Below are positions 1 through 7,729 of a stretch of DNA of 64,000 bases, piece by piece. The DNA comes from Vibrio sp. Y2-5. GTDB taxonomy: Bacteria; Pseudomonadota; Gammaproteobacteria; Enterobacterales; Vibrionaceae. A model generated the notes under the pieces. The model searched no databases. It was not told where the DNA came from and saw nothing but the letters and a program-made list of their open reading frames with translations. Position 1 is the first letter of the stretch; every line of letters starts with the position of its first letter. The position numbers and the translations under genes were made by a program. The DNA lies in the NCBI RefSeq assembly GCF_014596725.1, contig NZ_JACVEG010000002.1, positions 310,001 through 374,000 on the forward strand, in the 5' to 3' direction.

Positions 1-1
1 A

Positions 2-229
2 TTTTTCCTAAAACTGGCGAATGGTGTTTTTGTTTTAGTCTACCTGTTAGCCATGTTGGCCGCGTACAAACTGCTGAAGGGGTTTCAGAAGCTACTGGCT
101 GTTGTGGCTTTAATTCTGTGCACTGGCGTATTTATTTGTCTTGGTTGGTCAATGTTGTATGCACTTGTAATCTTTACTGCCTTTGCGCTTCCATGGCAGA
201 AAGAGCTCAAAACACGCCATTCAGTTTAA
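2..229 (+). CDS. yjeH: C-terminal end of a YjeH-like amino-acid exporter (partial)
   Basis: The first 76 codons in the window are the end of a membrane protein whose start lies before base 1. They read as two hydrophobic helices, one starting LANGVFVLVYLLAMLAAYKL and one around CTGVFICLGWSMLYALVIF, then a short basic tail (PWQKELKTRHSV). From memory this pattern closely resembles the C-terminus of E. coli YjeH, an APC-superfamily exporter of methionine and branched-chain amino acids in the inner membrane. The family call rests on this short tail only, so another APC-type permease is possible. A hairpin terminator follows directly. Confidence 0.6.
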   Translation, partial: FFLKLANGVFVLVYLLAMLAAYKLLKGFQKLLAVVALILCTGVFICLGWSMLYALVIFTAFALPWQKELKTRHSV

Positions 230-235
230 ACAATG

Positions 236-278
236 AAGGCGGGATAACCCGCCTTTGCTTTGCTTTGCTTTGCTTTTA
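236..278. terminator. Hairpin terminator between yjeH-like gene and chemoreceptor
   Basis: An 8-bp stem (AAGGCGGG / CCCGCCTT, 236-255, loop ATAA) is followed by a T-rich tail made of repeated CTTTG units. It lies between two convergent genes and probably ends the permease transcript. Confidence 0.7.
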
Positions 279-285
279 TAAAGTT

Positions 286-2409
286 TTATGACGCTTTGCG
301 AATTTCAAAACGACCAACGAGTTGATCCAGCCGCTGAAGCGAGTTCTGCATTAACGCTGTCCTACGAGATAACTGTGAAGACGCTTCCTGCAATTTCACC
401 ACTGTAGATTGCGCTTCATCGGCAGTTTGCCTGTGCTCCTCACTGTTGCGAGCTATGTCTTGAATCAGAGTGAATAAACCAGTGACCGATGTTTGCAGAC
501 GCTCACTGCGAGAAGACTCATCCACCACCTGTGTGCTGTTCTCTACATTGGTAATTCCCTCTTGCATATAACTCACCGCTCGCTGTGACTGCGTATGCAG
601 AGCAGTCATCAGCTCTCCGATACTGTTGGCAGCCTGAGAGGTTTTGTTGGCTAACACTCGTACTTCATCGGCTACTACTGAGAATCCTCTTCCATGTTCA
701 CCTGCACGAGCAGCCTCAATAGCAGCATTCAGAGCAAGTAAGTTGGTCTGAGCCGTAATTTCTGTAATAACAGAGACAATATTGCCAATTTTCTGCATTT
801 CCTCATTCACGTCATTGACGGTATGTGCCGAAGATTGAACGATATTCTTAATTTCTTGAGCGCTTTCCGCCGCTTTCTGATATTCAAGCTGCGCTGCATG
901 CACCGTTTGCTGCATTAGCTCATGCATTTCAGTCGCAGTGTCATTCGCGCTGTTGATCTCCTGACTCTGAACCCCTGCGAGAGAGAGCATATCCGTAATT
1001 GATGTAGCGGTCATATCGCTACTGGTAAGGAGTAACTGGCTGCGACGGAACATTGATTCCGACACATTCTTCACCTCTTTGCTGGCGAACACCAGCTCTT
1101 GAATAATCCCTTCAAGGCTATCAATAAAACTGTTGGTCCAACGTCCCAAATCACCCGTTTCGTCAGACTTAAATTTGCTCGCATCTAAGCGACGAGTTAA
1201 GTTGCCATCCCCTTCCGCGAGTACCTGCATAACCTGTGTCATTGTCTCTAGATTATTGGCCATTGGCTTGGCACTGAAGATATGAAATAAACCAATAGCC
1301 ATTAACCCAAGCAACACCGATAGGAACAAAAGCTGAGCGTTTCCTAATGGGTAAAACATCTCAATGACGAAAGGAATCACCAATGGGCCAAATACACTAA
1401 CAGCGAATTGTTGATTGAGTTTTTGTGCCACAGAACGATGGCGGTAAACCTCTTCTAAATCCGATTCGCACATCATCCCCCAACGGTCTTTCGACCCTGG
1501 CATAGTAAACGTCACTCCCTTACCTATCACCGGAATATGGCGGTAATCAGAATACCCCGGATAATCGATGTATAAGTTGTGACCGTTTTTAATGGTTTCT
1601 CTTACCCCCGGATGAAGTTTGTTGGTTGCAGGATCATTAAACACAATTTCAAATTCGGTATGACGACTGACTTTTACCACACCCCACTTGGTGTTCACCC
1701 CATCCTTCAAATTCTCACCATGGGAGAAATGGTTATCCTCAAAACGAGAGCGTGAAAGCGCAACACCTTGTTTGATAGAGGGATCAAAATGAGAATTAAC
1801 CATAAACAGATAGTTATCGCCCGACTCACTATAAATATGCCCGGCTTCACGTTGAATAAGATCGCCAATAACATCATTAGGGATTCGCCCACACAAACAC
1901 CCTCTGGTATCACCATCTAGTTCGATCGGTTGATAGAACATCAAGGTCACTTCGTCATGAAAGTGAGAGCTTGAAGGGCCAATAGCGAGCGTCACTGCAT
2001 CACGGTAAGGACCATGCAAAAATGGCTGCACTAAGCCCTCATTCAAAGCTTGGGTTGAAATAACCTTTTTGTTTTTCTGTGATGGAAAAGTGGATTCAAG
2101 GATCTCTCCTTGTGCAGAGACAATGAATAGCTCGGATAAGTCAGCACTACGGTTCAGTAGTCGACTTAAGGTTTCTCGATATTCATCAGGAGACTTAGTT
2201 GATAAATACAGCGAGGCATCATGTAGAAAGGACCATTGGTTTTCAGCCCAAGTCGTAAGAATTTTGACTCGGGTATTCGCTATGTTTTCAAAAGTTTGTT
2301 CTAGAGAAGCTTTGCGTTTACGGTTAAACCAACAGGCCTTGCGCATAGCTAATTTACCCGTCTTGCCAAACCAAGGTAGCCACCCTTTTTCCTCAGGCGT
2401 TAAGTGCAT
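286..2409 (-). CDS. Methyl-accepting chemotaxis protein with Aer-like topology
   Basis: A 707-residue chemoreceptor. The C-terminal half is standard: a HAMP-like region (about 380-440, with [11 protein letters not shown]) and a coiled-coil signalling domain whose tip (about 545-585) carries the conserved [14 protein letters not shown] and [10 protein letters not shown] sequences that contact CheA/CheW. The N-terminal part (about 35-330) looks like a Cache/PAS-type sensor ([15 protein letters not shown]) but is preceded by no hydrophobic helix; the first 34 residues are basic and aromatic. The only membrane stretch is a double helix at about 336-379. The visible topology is therefore sensor, membrane hairpin, HAMP, signalling domain, which would place the sensor in the cytoplasm as in Aer. 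The ligand cannot be read from the sequence. It is monocistronic. Confidence 0.9.
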   Translation of the reverse strand: MHLTPEEKGWLPWFGKTGKLAMRKACWFNRKRKASLEQTFENIANTRVKILTTWAENQWSFLHDASLYLSTKSPDEYRETLSRLLNRSADLSELFIVSAQGEILESTFPSQKNKKVISTQALNEGLVQPFLHGPYRDAVTLAIGPSSSHFHDEVTLMFYQPIELDGDTRGCLCGRIPNDVIGDLIQREAGHIYSESGDNYLFMVNSHFDPSIKQGVALSRSRFEDNHFSHGENLKDGVNTKWGVVKVSRHTEFEIVFNDPATNKLHPGVRETIKNGHNLYIDYPGYSDYRHIPVIGKGVTFTMPGSKDRWGMMCESDLEEVYRHRSVAQKLNQQFAVSVFGPLVIPFVIEMFYPLGNAQLLFLSVLLGLMAIGLFHIFSAKPMANNLETMTQVMQVLAEGDGNLTRRLDASKFKSDETGDLGRWTNSFIDSLEGIIQELVFASKEVKNVSESMFRRSQLLLTSSDMTATSITDMLSLAGVQSQEINSANDTATEMHELMQQTVHAAQLEYQKAAESAQEIKNIVQSSAHTVNDVNEEMQKIGNIVSVITEITAQTNLLALNAAIEAARAGEHGRGFSVVADEVRVLANKTSQAANSIGELMTALHTQSQRAVSYMQEGITNVENSTQVVDESSRSERLQTSVTGLFTLIQDIARNSEEHRQTADEAQSTVVKLQEASSQLSRRTALMQNSLQRLDQLVGRFEIRKAS

Positions 2410-2647
2410 AAAATTTCCTTATTTTTGTATTGTTATGTGCACTAATGTGCAATTGGCGTTCCAAAAACAAGAAAAAGTACGTTGTTCTGTATTTTAGCAA
2501 GAACTCAAACAGCTTAACTATACGAATAAAAATCAAGCAGTTAAAACCACTTAGAGAATTTCACTTACTACTTTACCACCCACTAATTTAGGGAAAATCT
2601 CACTAACATTGCACCATATTGGTCATCAGCTCGGTATGTGGAGTGCA

Positions 2648-2674
2648 TAAAAAAGGCTTGCGAACGCAAGCCTT
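2648..2674 (-). terminator. Terminator of the TetR-family gene
   Basis: A perfect 10-bp stem (AAGGCTTGCG / CGCAAGCCTT, 2653-2674, loop AA) is followed on the minus strand by a run of T residues. It lies just after the stop codon of the TetR-family regulator. Confidence 0.8.
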
Positions 2675-2707
2675 AATAAACTCTAACTATTACTGATCTC
2701 TAGGTGA

Positions 2708-3169
2708 TCACTTACTCATTTCAACAAGAGATTTACCAATCAACCACTCAACCAGCCTGTCACTGCCTTCACCTAATTTTTCGTGAGCCAGTTTATATAA
2801 ACGCCCCACACCTTTATAGGAGAACTCTTCTGCTTTATCAGCAGCTACAATATGGTGGAAAAACAAACGCAAAATAGCAACGAATTCTGAATCATTTAGC
2901 GCCTTAATCCATGAGCTTGAGAATGACTCAACGCCATGGTCTAAATCCAAATGTGCTACAAATAGATTAAAAATCTGGCCATCAAGCGCAAGCACAAAGT
3001 CTGTTTTTTTCGGGAAGTGGTGGCTGATACCTGTTCTGGAAACACCCGTTTGCTGACTTAGCGTGGTGTATGACATTTTGTCATAGCCTAATCTTAACAG
3101 TTGGTCGACAACAGCATTCATGATTGTTTGAATGGTCACTTCTGTATCTTCTTTACTACGCTTCGGCAT
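2708..3169 (-). CDS. TetR-family transcriptional regulator
   Basis: A 153-residue protein, short for a TetR-family repressor. The N-terminal helix-turn-helix is clear at about residues 35-58 (TLSQQTGVSRTGISHHFPKK, the typical TetR end of recognition helix followed by an F/Y-xxK motif). The C-terminal part is helical and shorter than usual, so the ligand pocket is unclear. The gene is divergent from the YfcZ-like gene, and the 406-bp intergenic region contains a perfect TTCATTCAA-A-TTGAATGAA palindrome, which is the best candidate for its operator. Autorepression is an inference from that position. The regulated process is not known. Confidence 0.85.
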   Translation of the reverse strand: MPKRSKEDTEVTIQTIMNAVVDQLLRLGYDKMSYTTLSQQTGVSRTGISHHFPKKTDFVLALDGQIFNLFVAHLDLDHGVESFSSSWIKALNDSEFVAILRLFFHHIVAADKAEEFSYKGVGRLYKLAHEKLGEGSDRLVEWLIGKSLVEMSK

Positions 3170-3269
3170 ATTAATAGCTCTTTGTATACAAACTCATCAA
3201 AAAATTAAATGAATCAAATGCCACTGAAATACTTCAACAGCCAATCCACCCTTTGTAAGAAAATATTCT

Positions 3270-3288
3270 TTCATTCAAATTGAATGAA
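3270..3288. promoter_or_regulatory. Palindromic candidate operator for the adjacent TetR regulator
   Basis: TTCATTCAAATTGAATGAA is a perfect inverted repeat of 9 bp around a single central base. It lies about 100 bp before the TetR-family start codon and about 290 bp before the YfcZ-like start. Related half-sites (ATTCAT, ATGAAT, AATGAATC) recur in the same intergenic region at about 3208-3217 and 3329-3343, which suggests several binding sites or a spread operator. Binding by this TetR protein is inferred. Confidence 0.55.
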
Positions 3289-3575
3289 CAAAATATCCTT
3301 TAAAAATCCATCTCAACATGTGAACAATTCATTCATACCATGAATTCCACGTAGGAATAATCTTACAAACAGTAAGGTATGACAATGCATCAAACGGTGT
3401 AATGACAAAAAAATGTCACTAGAACGCCCAATTTTCGACTATTATCACACTCCTAATTTTGTTACCTGCGTCAACAATATAAACCCGTGTTCATACATTG
3501 TTGCATTATCATTTATCTGGAACACCCGCTGATACAGAGTTAGAATGACCTTAAATTTTGTAAGAGGATGTTGAG

Positions 3576-3878
3576 ATGAGTAACGAAAGCTGTGAAGTAA
3601 ACCAAGTTTGTGAAGCTTGCGGTTGTTCTGCAGAAATGGGCTTTTTTATCAAAGAGGGTGATGAAGTTGCAGAAGTGACTATTTTTGCACCTAATCAAGA
3701 CCAACTAAAAAGCGAATTAGACAAATACGTCGCTCTAGCAAAAGAAGTATGTGCTGCGGTAGAGTTCGAATCAACACCTATCGATGAAAGCACAACGGAG
3801 TTGAAAGCACGTTTCAAATTTGAAGTAAGTGCTGAAAAGCTTATCTTCGAACTGAAATCGCGCTCACTGATGCGATAA
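3576..3878 (+). CDS. YfcZ/YiiS-family protein (DUF406)
   Basis: A 100-residue soluble protein of the DUF406 family, which includes E. coli YfcZ and YiiS. The hallmarks are an N-terminal cysteine cluster (CEACGCSAEMGFF), a middle helical region (QLKSELDKYVALAKEV) and the C-terminal KARFKFEVSAEKLIFELKSR stretch that matches the E. coli ending DFTFACEAEMLIFQL. The function of the family is not established. The start codon is preceded by a purine-rich site (GAGGATGTTGAG). The gene has its own terminator and stands alone; its long upstream region suggests regulated expression, perhaps by the divergent TetR-type protein. Confidence 0.85.
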   Translation: MSNESCEVNQVCEACGCSAEMGFFIKEGDEVAEVTIFAPNQDQLKSELDKYVALAKEVCAAVEFESTPIDESTTELKARFKFEVSAEKLIFELKSRSLMR

Positions 3879-3886
3879 TTCCCCTT

Positions 3887-3912
3887 AAAAAGCGAGCTCC
3901 CAGCTCGCTTTT
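3887..3912 (+). terminator. Terminator of the YfcZ-like gene
   Basis: The stem AAAAGCGAGCT / AGCTCGCTTTT with loop CCC starts 9 bp after the stop codon and ends in a T tract. Confidence 0.8.
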
Positions 3913-4004
3913 GTGATCTTCTCCTTGTGATTTTGTTCTCCATTGAAGAGATTGCCACTCCTGCCGATACTATCTTTAATACTGTTACGTGATATAGGAA
4001 AAAC

Positions 4005-4619
4005 ATGTCTTTCTCGACTTGGCGTTTCTCTGTCTGGGCGCTTTGCTTGGCTTTCTACTCATTACCGCTCAGTGCTGTACCTCTCGACCAGTACCGCATA
4101 CTCAATCATCTGGATAATTACGGGAACCTTGATTTGCGGAACAAGCCGTATACCAGCTTACCCGACGGATTAAAGGTCAAAGGTAATCTCAACATTGCCA
4201 AAACGTCGATCAAATCGCTGCCAAAAGGCTTAAACGTAATGGGAAGTTTAGATGCGTCAAATAGCCAACTTGAACGAATTCAACGCGGCACCAAGATTCG
4301 TGGTTATGCGAACTTTCTCGGCTCTAAAATCAAGACCTGGCCTGCGCGAATTCAAGTAGGCGGGTTCCTTAATTTTACAGATACACCACTAGAAAAACTG
4401 CCACCAGCGATGACAGTCAAAGGGGATTTAAGCGTAGCCAGAACACCATTAACGGAACTACCCGAAGGCATTGTAATTGAGGGCAACCTCTATATTGGCG
4501 GGTCAAAAATCGTCACGTTCCCAGACACAATGACAGTGAAAGGCAATATCTTTTTAGGCGGGAACATCATTACAAAATGGCCAACCAACTTAACTTTAGG
4601 TGGTGTGGTTGCACGCTAA
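4005..4619 (+). CDS. Secreted protein with eight 20-residue LP repeats
   Basis: A 204-residue protein of unknown function. Residues 1-24 form a signal peptide (hydrophobic core WALCLAFYSLPLSA, probable cleavage after LSA). After a short linker, about residues 48-204 consist of roughly eight tandem units of 20 residues with the pattern x-LPxGLxVxGxLxxxxTxI, for example SLPKGLNVMGSLDASNSQ and KLPPAMTVKGDLSVARTP. The regular spacing of L, P, V and G implies a solenoid of the leucine-rich-repeat type. Similar 20-residue repeats occur in cytoplasmic or phage-borne proteins; here they are exported. No lipobox, catalytic motif or membrane anchor is visible. A GGAAAAAC sequence just before the ATG may serve as ribosome binding site. 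Confidence 0.75.
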   Translation: MSFSTWRFSVWALCLAFYSLPLSAVPLDQYRILNHLDNYGNLDLRNKPYTSLPDGLKVKGNLNIAKTSIKSLPKGLNVMGSLDASNSQLERIQRGTKIRGYANFLGSKIKTWPARIQVGGFLNFTDTPLEKLPPAMTVKGDLSVARTPLTELPEGIVIEGNLYIGGSKIVTFPDTMTVKGNIFLGGNIITKWPTNLTLGGVVAR

Positions 4620-4702
4620 GTGAAAAATAAATATATCAACGAGTACAACGTATTCGATAGCTTAAATACCCCTAGCATCTGACTCAGGGTGAATTCTACA
4701 AA

Positions 4703-4864
4703 TCATTTCTCCCTCATCCACAGAAAACTGTAGTTAACGGAAGTCGTACTTGCGGCAACGACACCGCTTTTATCCAGTAGGCGGAAAAGCGTCCAAGGCT
4801 CCTGAATATTTAGACGACGAGGATAGATGTTTTCTTGGGTTGATACCAAAGTGATTTTCGAAAT
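4703..4864 (-). pseudogene. Relic of the C-terminus of a TssM/IcmF-type T6SS gene
   Basis: About 50 codons on the minus strand, ending at a TGA at 4703-4705, contain the sequence EPWTLFRLLDKSG followed by VNYSFLW. The motif (G/E)PW-x-LFRLLD is a hallmark of the C-terminus of TssM/IcmF, the large inner-membrane protein of type VI secretion systems, which is normally over 1,000 residues. Nothing upstream continues the gene: the reading frame runs straight into a long hairpin at 4881-4935. No other T6SS gene is nearby. I read it as the surviving 3' end of a deleted or moved gene; the assignment rests on one motif. Confidence 0.45.
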
Positions 4865-4880
4865 AGCATTGTCTCGTAAT

Positions 4881-4935
4881 GGATAAATAAACAAAGGCAC
4901 TGTTTTGAGTAAACAGTGCCTTTGTTTATTTATCC
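4881..4935. repeat. Perfect 25-bp inverted repeat with 5-nt loop
   Basis: Bases 4881-4905 and 4911-4935 are exact reverse complements, separated by TGAGT. The arms begin GGATAAATAAACAAAGG and end CACTGTTT. It separates the TssM-like relic from the small zinc-ribbon gene on the same strand. It could be a terminator of the latter, but the arms are about twice the usual length and its A/T-rich outer part is paired as well. It could also be a trace of the rearrangement that left the relic. Confidence 0.7.
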
Positions 4936-4971
4936 ATGCTTATCGCTTTATCTATCGTAAGAGATAAAAGG

Positions 4972-5205
4972 TTAAACCTTAACGGTATTAGACCCTGAGT
5001 ATTTGTTACTTGTTACGACTAACTTATGATTGCATTCGCGACAGAACATTTGCTGCTCCATCGGATAGTAATGCTCTCCGCTAAAAAGCTTTGAAAGAAA
5101 TGCGTTTACCGCCTGCCAACCTGATTCTGATTCCGAAGAGCAACGTCTCATAACAACTTTATGCTGTGTGGTTTTACGGCAACAGTTACAAAACGCTTCT
5201 GGCAT
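4972..5205 (-). CDS. Small zinc-ribbon-like protein of unknown function
   Basis: A 77-residue protein with two cysteine pairs, CNCC near the N-terminus (FCNCCRKTTQHKVVMRR) and CREC near residue 56 (MFCRECNHKLVV), separated by a variable linker. This is the layout of a four-cysteine zinc ribbon, so metal or nucleic acid binding is possible, but I do not recognise the family. The start is supported by AGAGGAT eight bases before the ATG. The gene is transcribed alone and followed by the long inverted repeat at 4881-4935. Confidence 0.65.
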   Translation of the reverse strand: MPEAFCNCCRKTTQHKVVMRRCSSESESGWQAVNAFLSKLFSGEHYYPMEQQMFCRECNHKLVVTSNKYSGSNTVKV

Positions 5206-5363
5206 AACGGGATCCTCTCTGATTAGCTAAAATGAAAACTCGGCTTTTATTTAATCACTTTCGAGCAAACACTCAAATATTTCACTTAAAAATGTGATGT
5301 GTATCCAAAACATCCTACATACGACATAAGCAATTTCTGCTAGCAATTGTTTTCAACATAGAC

Positions 5364-5389
5364 AAAAAAACCCCACAAAGTGGGGTTTT
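5364..5389 (-). terminator. Terminator of the put operon
   Basis: The stem AAAACCCCAC / GTGGGGTTTT with loop AAA (5367-5389) lies just after the putP stop codon, with a T run following on the minus strand. Confidence 0.8.
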
Positions 5390-5412
5390 CAGAGAAACAG
5401 TGGAGTTTTAAC

Positions 5413-6903
5413 CTAGTCTAGGTCAATCAATTGCTTCTTATAAGTTTGATGCTGTGATGCAACAACTTGCTCTGGTTCACCAGTCGTTAGACTTACAACC
5501 ACAATAGAGATTGAAGACAGAATGATTCCCGGTACGATTTCGTACACATCGAACCAGCCGCCAGAAAGTTGCTTCCACACTACGATAGTTACGCCACCAA
5601 CAATGATACCTGCTAGAGCGCCATTACGGTTCATGCGAGACCAGTACAAACTTAATACTAGAGCCGGACCAAATGCTGCGCCGAAACCAGCCCAAGCATA
5701 AGAAACAAGACCTAGCACTGAACTGTCTGGTGTCATTGCCAAAATAAGTGCAATAACAGATAGAGTAATTACTGCTAGGCGACCAACACGTACAATCTCT
5801 TCTGAGCTTGCGTCAGTTTTGAATACTTGTTTGTAGAAATCTTCTGCCAGTGCGGAAGAAGAAACCAGTAACTGAGAGTCTGCAGTACTCATGATTGCTG
5901 CAAGAATTGCCGCTAAAAGAATACCAGCGATAACCGGGTGGAACATCGCGTTCACAAGAAGCATGAAGATTTTCTCACCATCTTCAAGCTGCATAGTGCC
6001 GTGGTTGGTTACGTATACCAAACCAACGAAGCCCACTAACAATGCACCAAACATTGATAACCCTGTCCACGCCACAGCAATACGACGTGCAGTAGTTAAA
6101 TCTTTATTTGAACGTGAAGCTTTGAAACGAGCCAAAATATGAGGCTGACCAAAGTAACCTAGACCCCAAGCAACAAGTGAAATGATCGCAATTGCAGACA
6201 GTGGTTTGCCGTCGATGCCATTCCAAAGAGTAAGAAGCTCTGGGTTGATAGCGGTTAGCTCTGCATCCAGCTTACCGAAACCACCGTCAAGTGCGGCTAA
6301 AGGTACGATAAGTAGAGCTGCTGCCATTAAAAGACCTTGCACTAAGTCAGTCCAAGATACCGCAAGGAAGCCACCAAACAATGTGTATGAAACGACACAA
6401 ATTGTTCCAATAACAACCGCGATGGTGTAATCAATGCCAAATACGGTTTCAAACAACTTACCACCAGCTACTAAGCCTGAACTGGTATAGAAAAGGAAGA
6501 ATAGAAGGATAAAGAAAGCTGAAATTGTTTGAATTAGCTTAGATTTGTCATTAAAGCGACGCGAAAAGAATTCAGGCAATGTAAGTGCATCAGTCGTTAC
6601 GCTGTAAGTACGCAGGCGTTTTGCAACCAATAACCAGTTAGCCCAAGTACCGACTAACAAGCCACCAGCTAACCAGAAAGCTTCAAAACCCGCTGCGTAA
6701 GCATAGCCTGGTAGGCCAAGTAACAACCATCCGCTCATGTCAGATGCACCTGCAGAAAGTGCCGCAGGCCATGGACCTAAAGATCGGCCACCGAGGAAAT
6801 AATCCGATGAACTTTTCGTTCGCTGATATGCGTAAACACCAATCGCCATCATCAAAATGAGGTAGACGATAAAGGTGGTCGTAATAGCAAAGCTATTTTC
6901 CAT
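5413..6903 (-). CDS. putP: Sodium/proline symporter PutP
   Basis: A 496-residue member of the sodium:solute symporter (SSS) family, the usual length for PutP, with about 13 membrane helices. It imports L-proline with Na+ across the inner membrane. Recognisable parts are the N-terminal helix (TTFIVYLILMMAIGVYAYQR), the SSDYFLGGRSLGPWPAALSA segment, the SDMSGWLLLGLPG segment that lines the sodium/proline site, and GYFGQPHILARF. It is the last gene of the putA - ALDH-like - putP series; 103 bp separate it from the gene before. Imported proline would be oxidised by the PutA encoded upstream. Confidence 0.95.
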   Translation of the reverse strand: MENSFAITTTFIVYLILMMAIGVYAYQRTKSSSDYFLGGRSLGPWPAALSAGASDMSGWLLLGLPGYAYAAGFEAFWLAGGLLVGTWANWLLVAKRLRTYSVTTDALTLPEFFSRRFNDKSKLIQTISAFFILLFFLFYTSSGLVAGGKLFETVFGIDYTIAVVIGTICVVSYTLFGGFLAVSWTDLVQGLLMAAALLIVPLAALDGGFGKLDAELTAINPELLTLWNGIDGKPLSAIAIISLVAWGLGYFGQPHILARFKASRSNKDLTTARRIAVAWTGLSMFGALLVGFVGLVYVTNHGTMQLEDGEKIFMLLVNAMFHPVIAGILLAAILAAIMSTADSQLLVSSSALAEDFYKQVFKTDASSEEIVRVGRLAVITLSVIALILAMTPDSSVLGLVSYAWAGFGAAFGPALVLSLYWSRMNRNGALAGIIVGGVTIVVWKQLSGGWFDVYEIVPGIILSSISIVVVSLTTGEPEQVVASQHQTYKKQLIDLD

Positions 6904-7006
6904 TGTGTTGAGTCCTCTATATATAAATTATCTTCCATGCCCCCCTCAAAGGGAGGGGGGAGAGATAAAAGATCTAAGGTCTGAAGATCTTTTAAGGCCA
7001 TCAGAC

Positions 7007-7705
7007 CTAGTGAGATTCGCTTCCAAGCTCTAGCAAGGTCGCGTTACCACCCACTGCCGTAATATTAATTGTACGAGTACGTTCGGTAATAAAGCGCAGT
7101 GATAAATGTGGATCGTGTGCCACAGGAAGGGCATCCAAATCCGTTTCTGAGACTAAGCTAACGATAGCGCCTGTGCGTTTTGCCAGTTCGCGATTAAGAC
7201 GACGCTCAACCGACGTTTTACCGACATAGCCCACAGCACGAACATCTGATTCCATCAGCTGTTGATGTGCGTCAAACGTTGCAAATTGCAAAACGTTAGC
7301 GGGTAGAGTTGACTGCTCAAAAGCAGACTTTAGTGCTGAAAACAATTCAGCATCATCACTGCAATAAACTGCGCTGTTACCCGCAACTAATGCAGCTGTT
7401 AACTGAGCAATCACGGTTTTTTTCGCAGCAGCACTGTTATCATCTTGAATGATCAGTGCTACACCACGTCCCGCCGTATACAGCTCGTTGGTTTCTCCGG
7501 TTGGGCCAACAAGTTGATGCGTATGCGCCAACAATGTCGCTGCCTGTTGAAGATGGTAAGAAATCACTTTCGCAAGTTGAGGAGAAGTGCTTTCTAAATT
7601 TGATTTCAATGAAAGTAAACACTCACACTTAGAATCAAAACTTGTTAAATTCCAGTTTTCCCAAGCCGAAAAAGCGTCAGAAAAACGAGTTACTTGATGA
7701 ACCAT
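7007..7705 (-). CDS. Free-standing ALDH-superfamily domain, PutA C-terminal-domain-like
   Basis: A 232-residue protein often labelled as a pyrroline-5-carboxylate dehydrogenase, but it lacks the catalytic cysteine and the NAD-binding motifs of a working enzyme. It looks instead like the C-terminal ALDH-superfamily domain fused to the longer PutA proteins: a Rossmann-like part (GRGVALIIQDD, AALVAGNSAVY, VRAVGYVGKTSVERRLNREL) and the conserved end TERTRTINITAVGGNATLLE. In long PutAs this domain seals the substrate tunnel and supports dimer contacts. The PutA encoded 24 bp upstream is 1,039 residues and lacks it. The natural reading is that the domain is supplied as a separate subunit; this is an inference. 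Confidence 0.75.
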   Translation of the reverse strand: MVHQVTRFSDAFSAWENWNLTSFDSKCECLLSLKSNLESTSPQLAKVISYHLQQAATLLAHTHQLVGPTGETNELYTAGRGVALIIQDDNSAAAKKTVIAQLTAALVAGNSAVYCSDDAELFSALKSAFEQSTLPANVLQFATFDAHQQLMESDVRAVGYVGKTSVERRLNRELAKRTGAIVSLVSETDLDALPVAHDPHLSLRFITERTRTINITAVGGNATLLELGSESH

Positions 7706-7729
7706 GTTTGGTCTCCTTCGCTTAGTCGA

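Noticed and set aside
251..278. Short tandem CTTTG repeat
   Set aside because: Only about four to five copies, in the tail of a terminator; no sign of phase variation of a gene.
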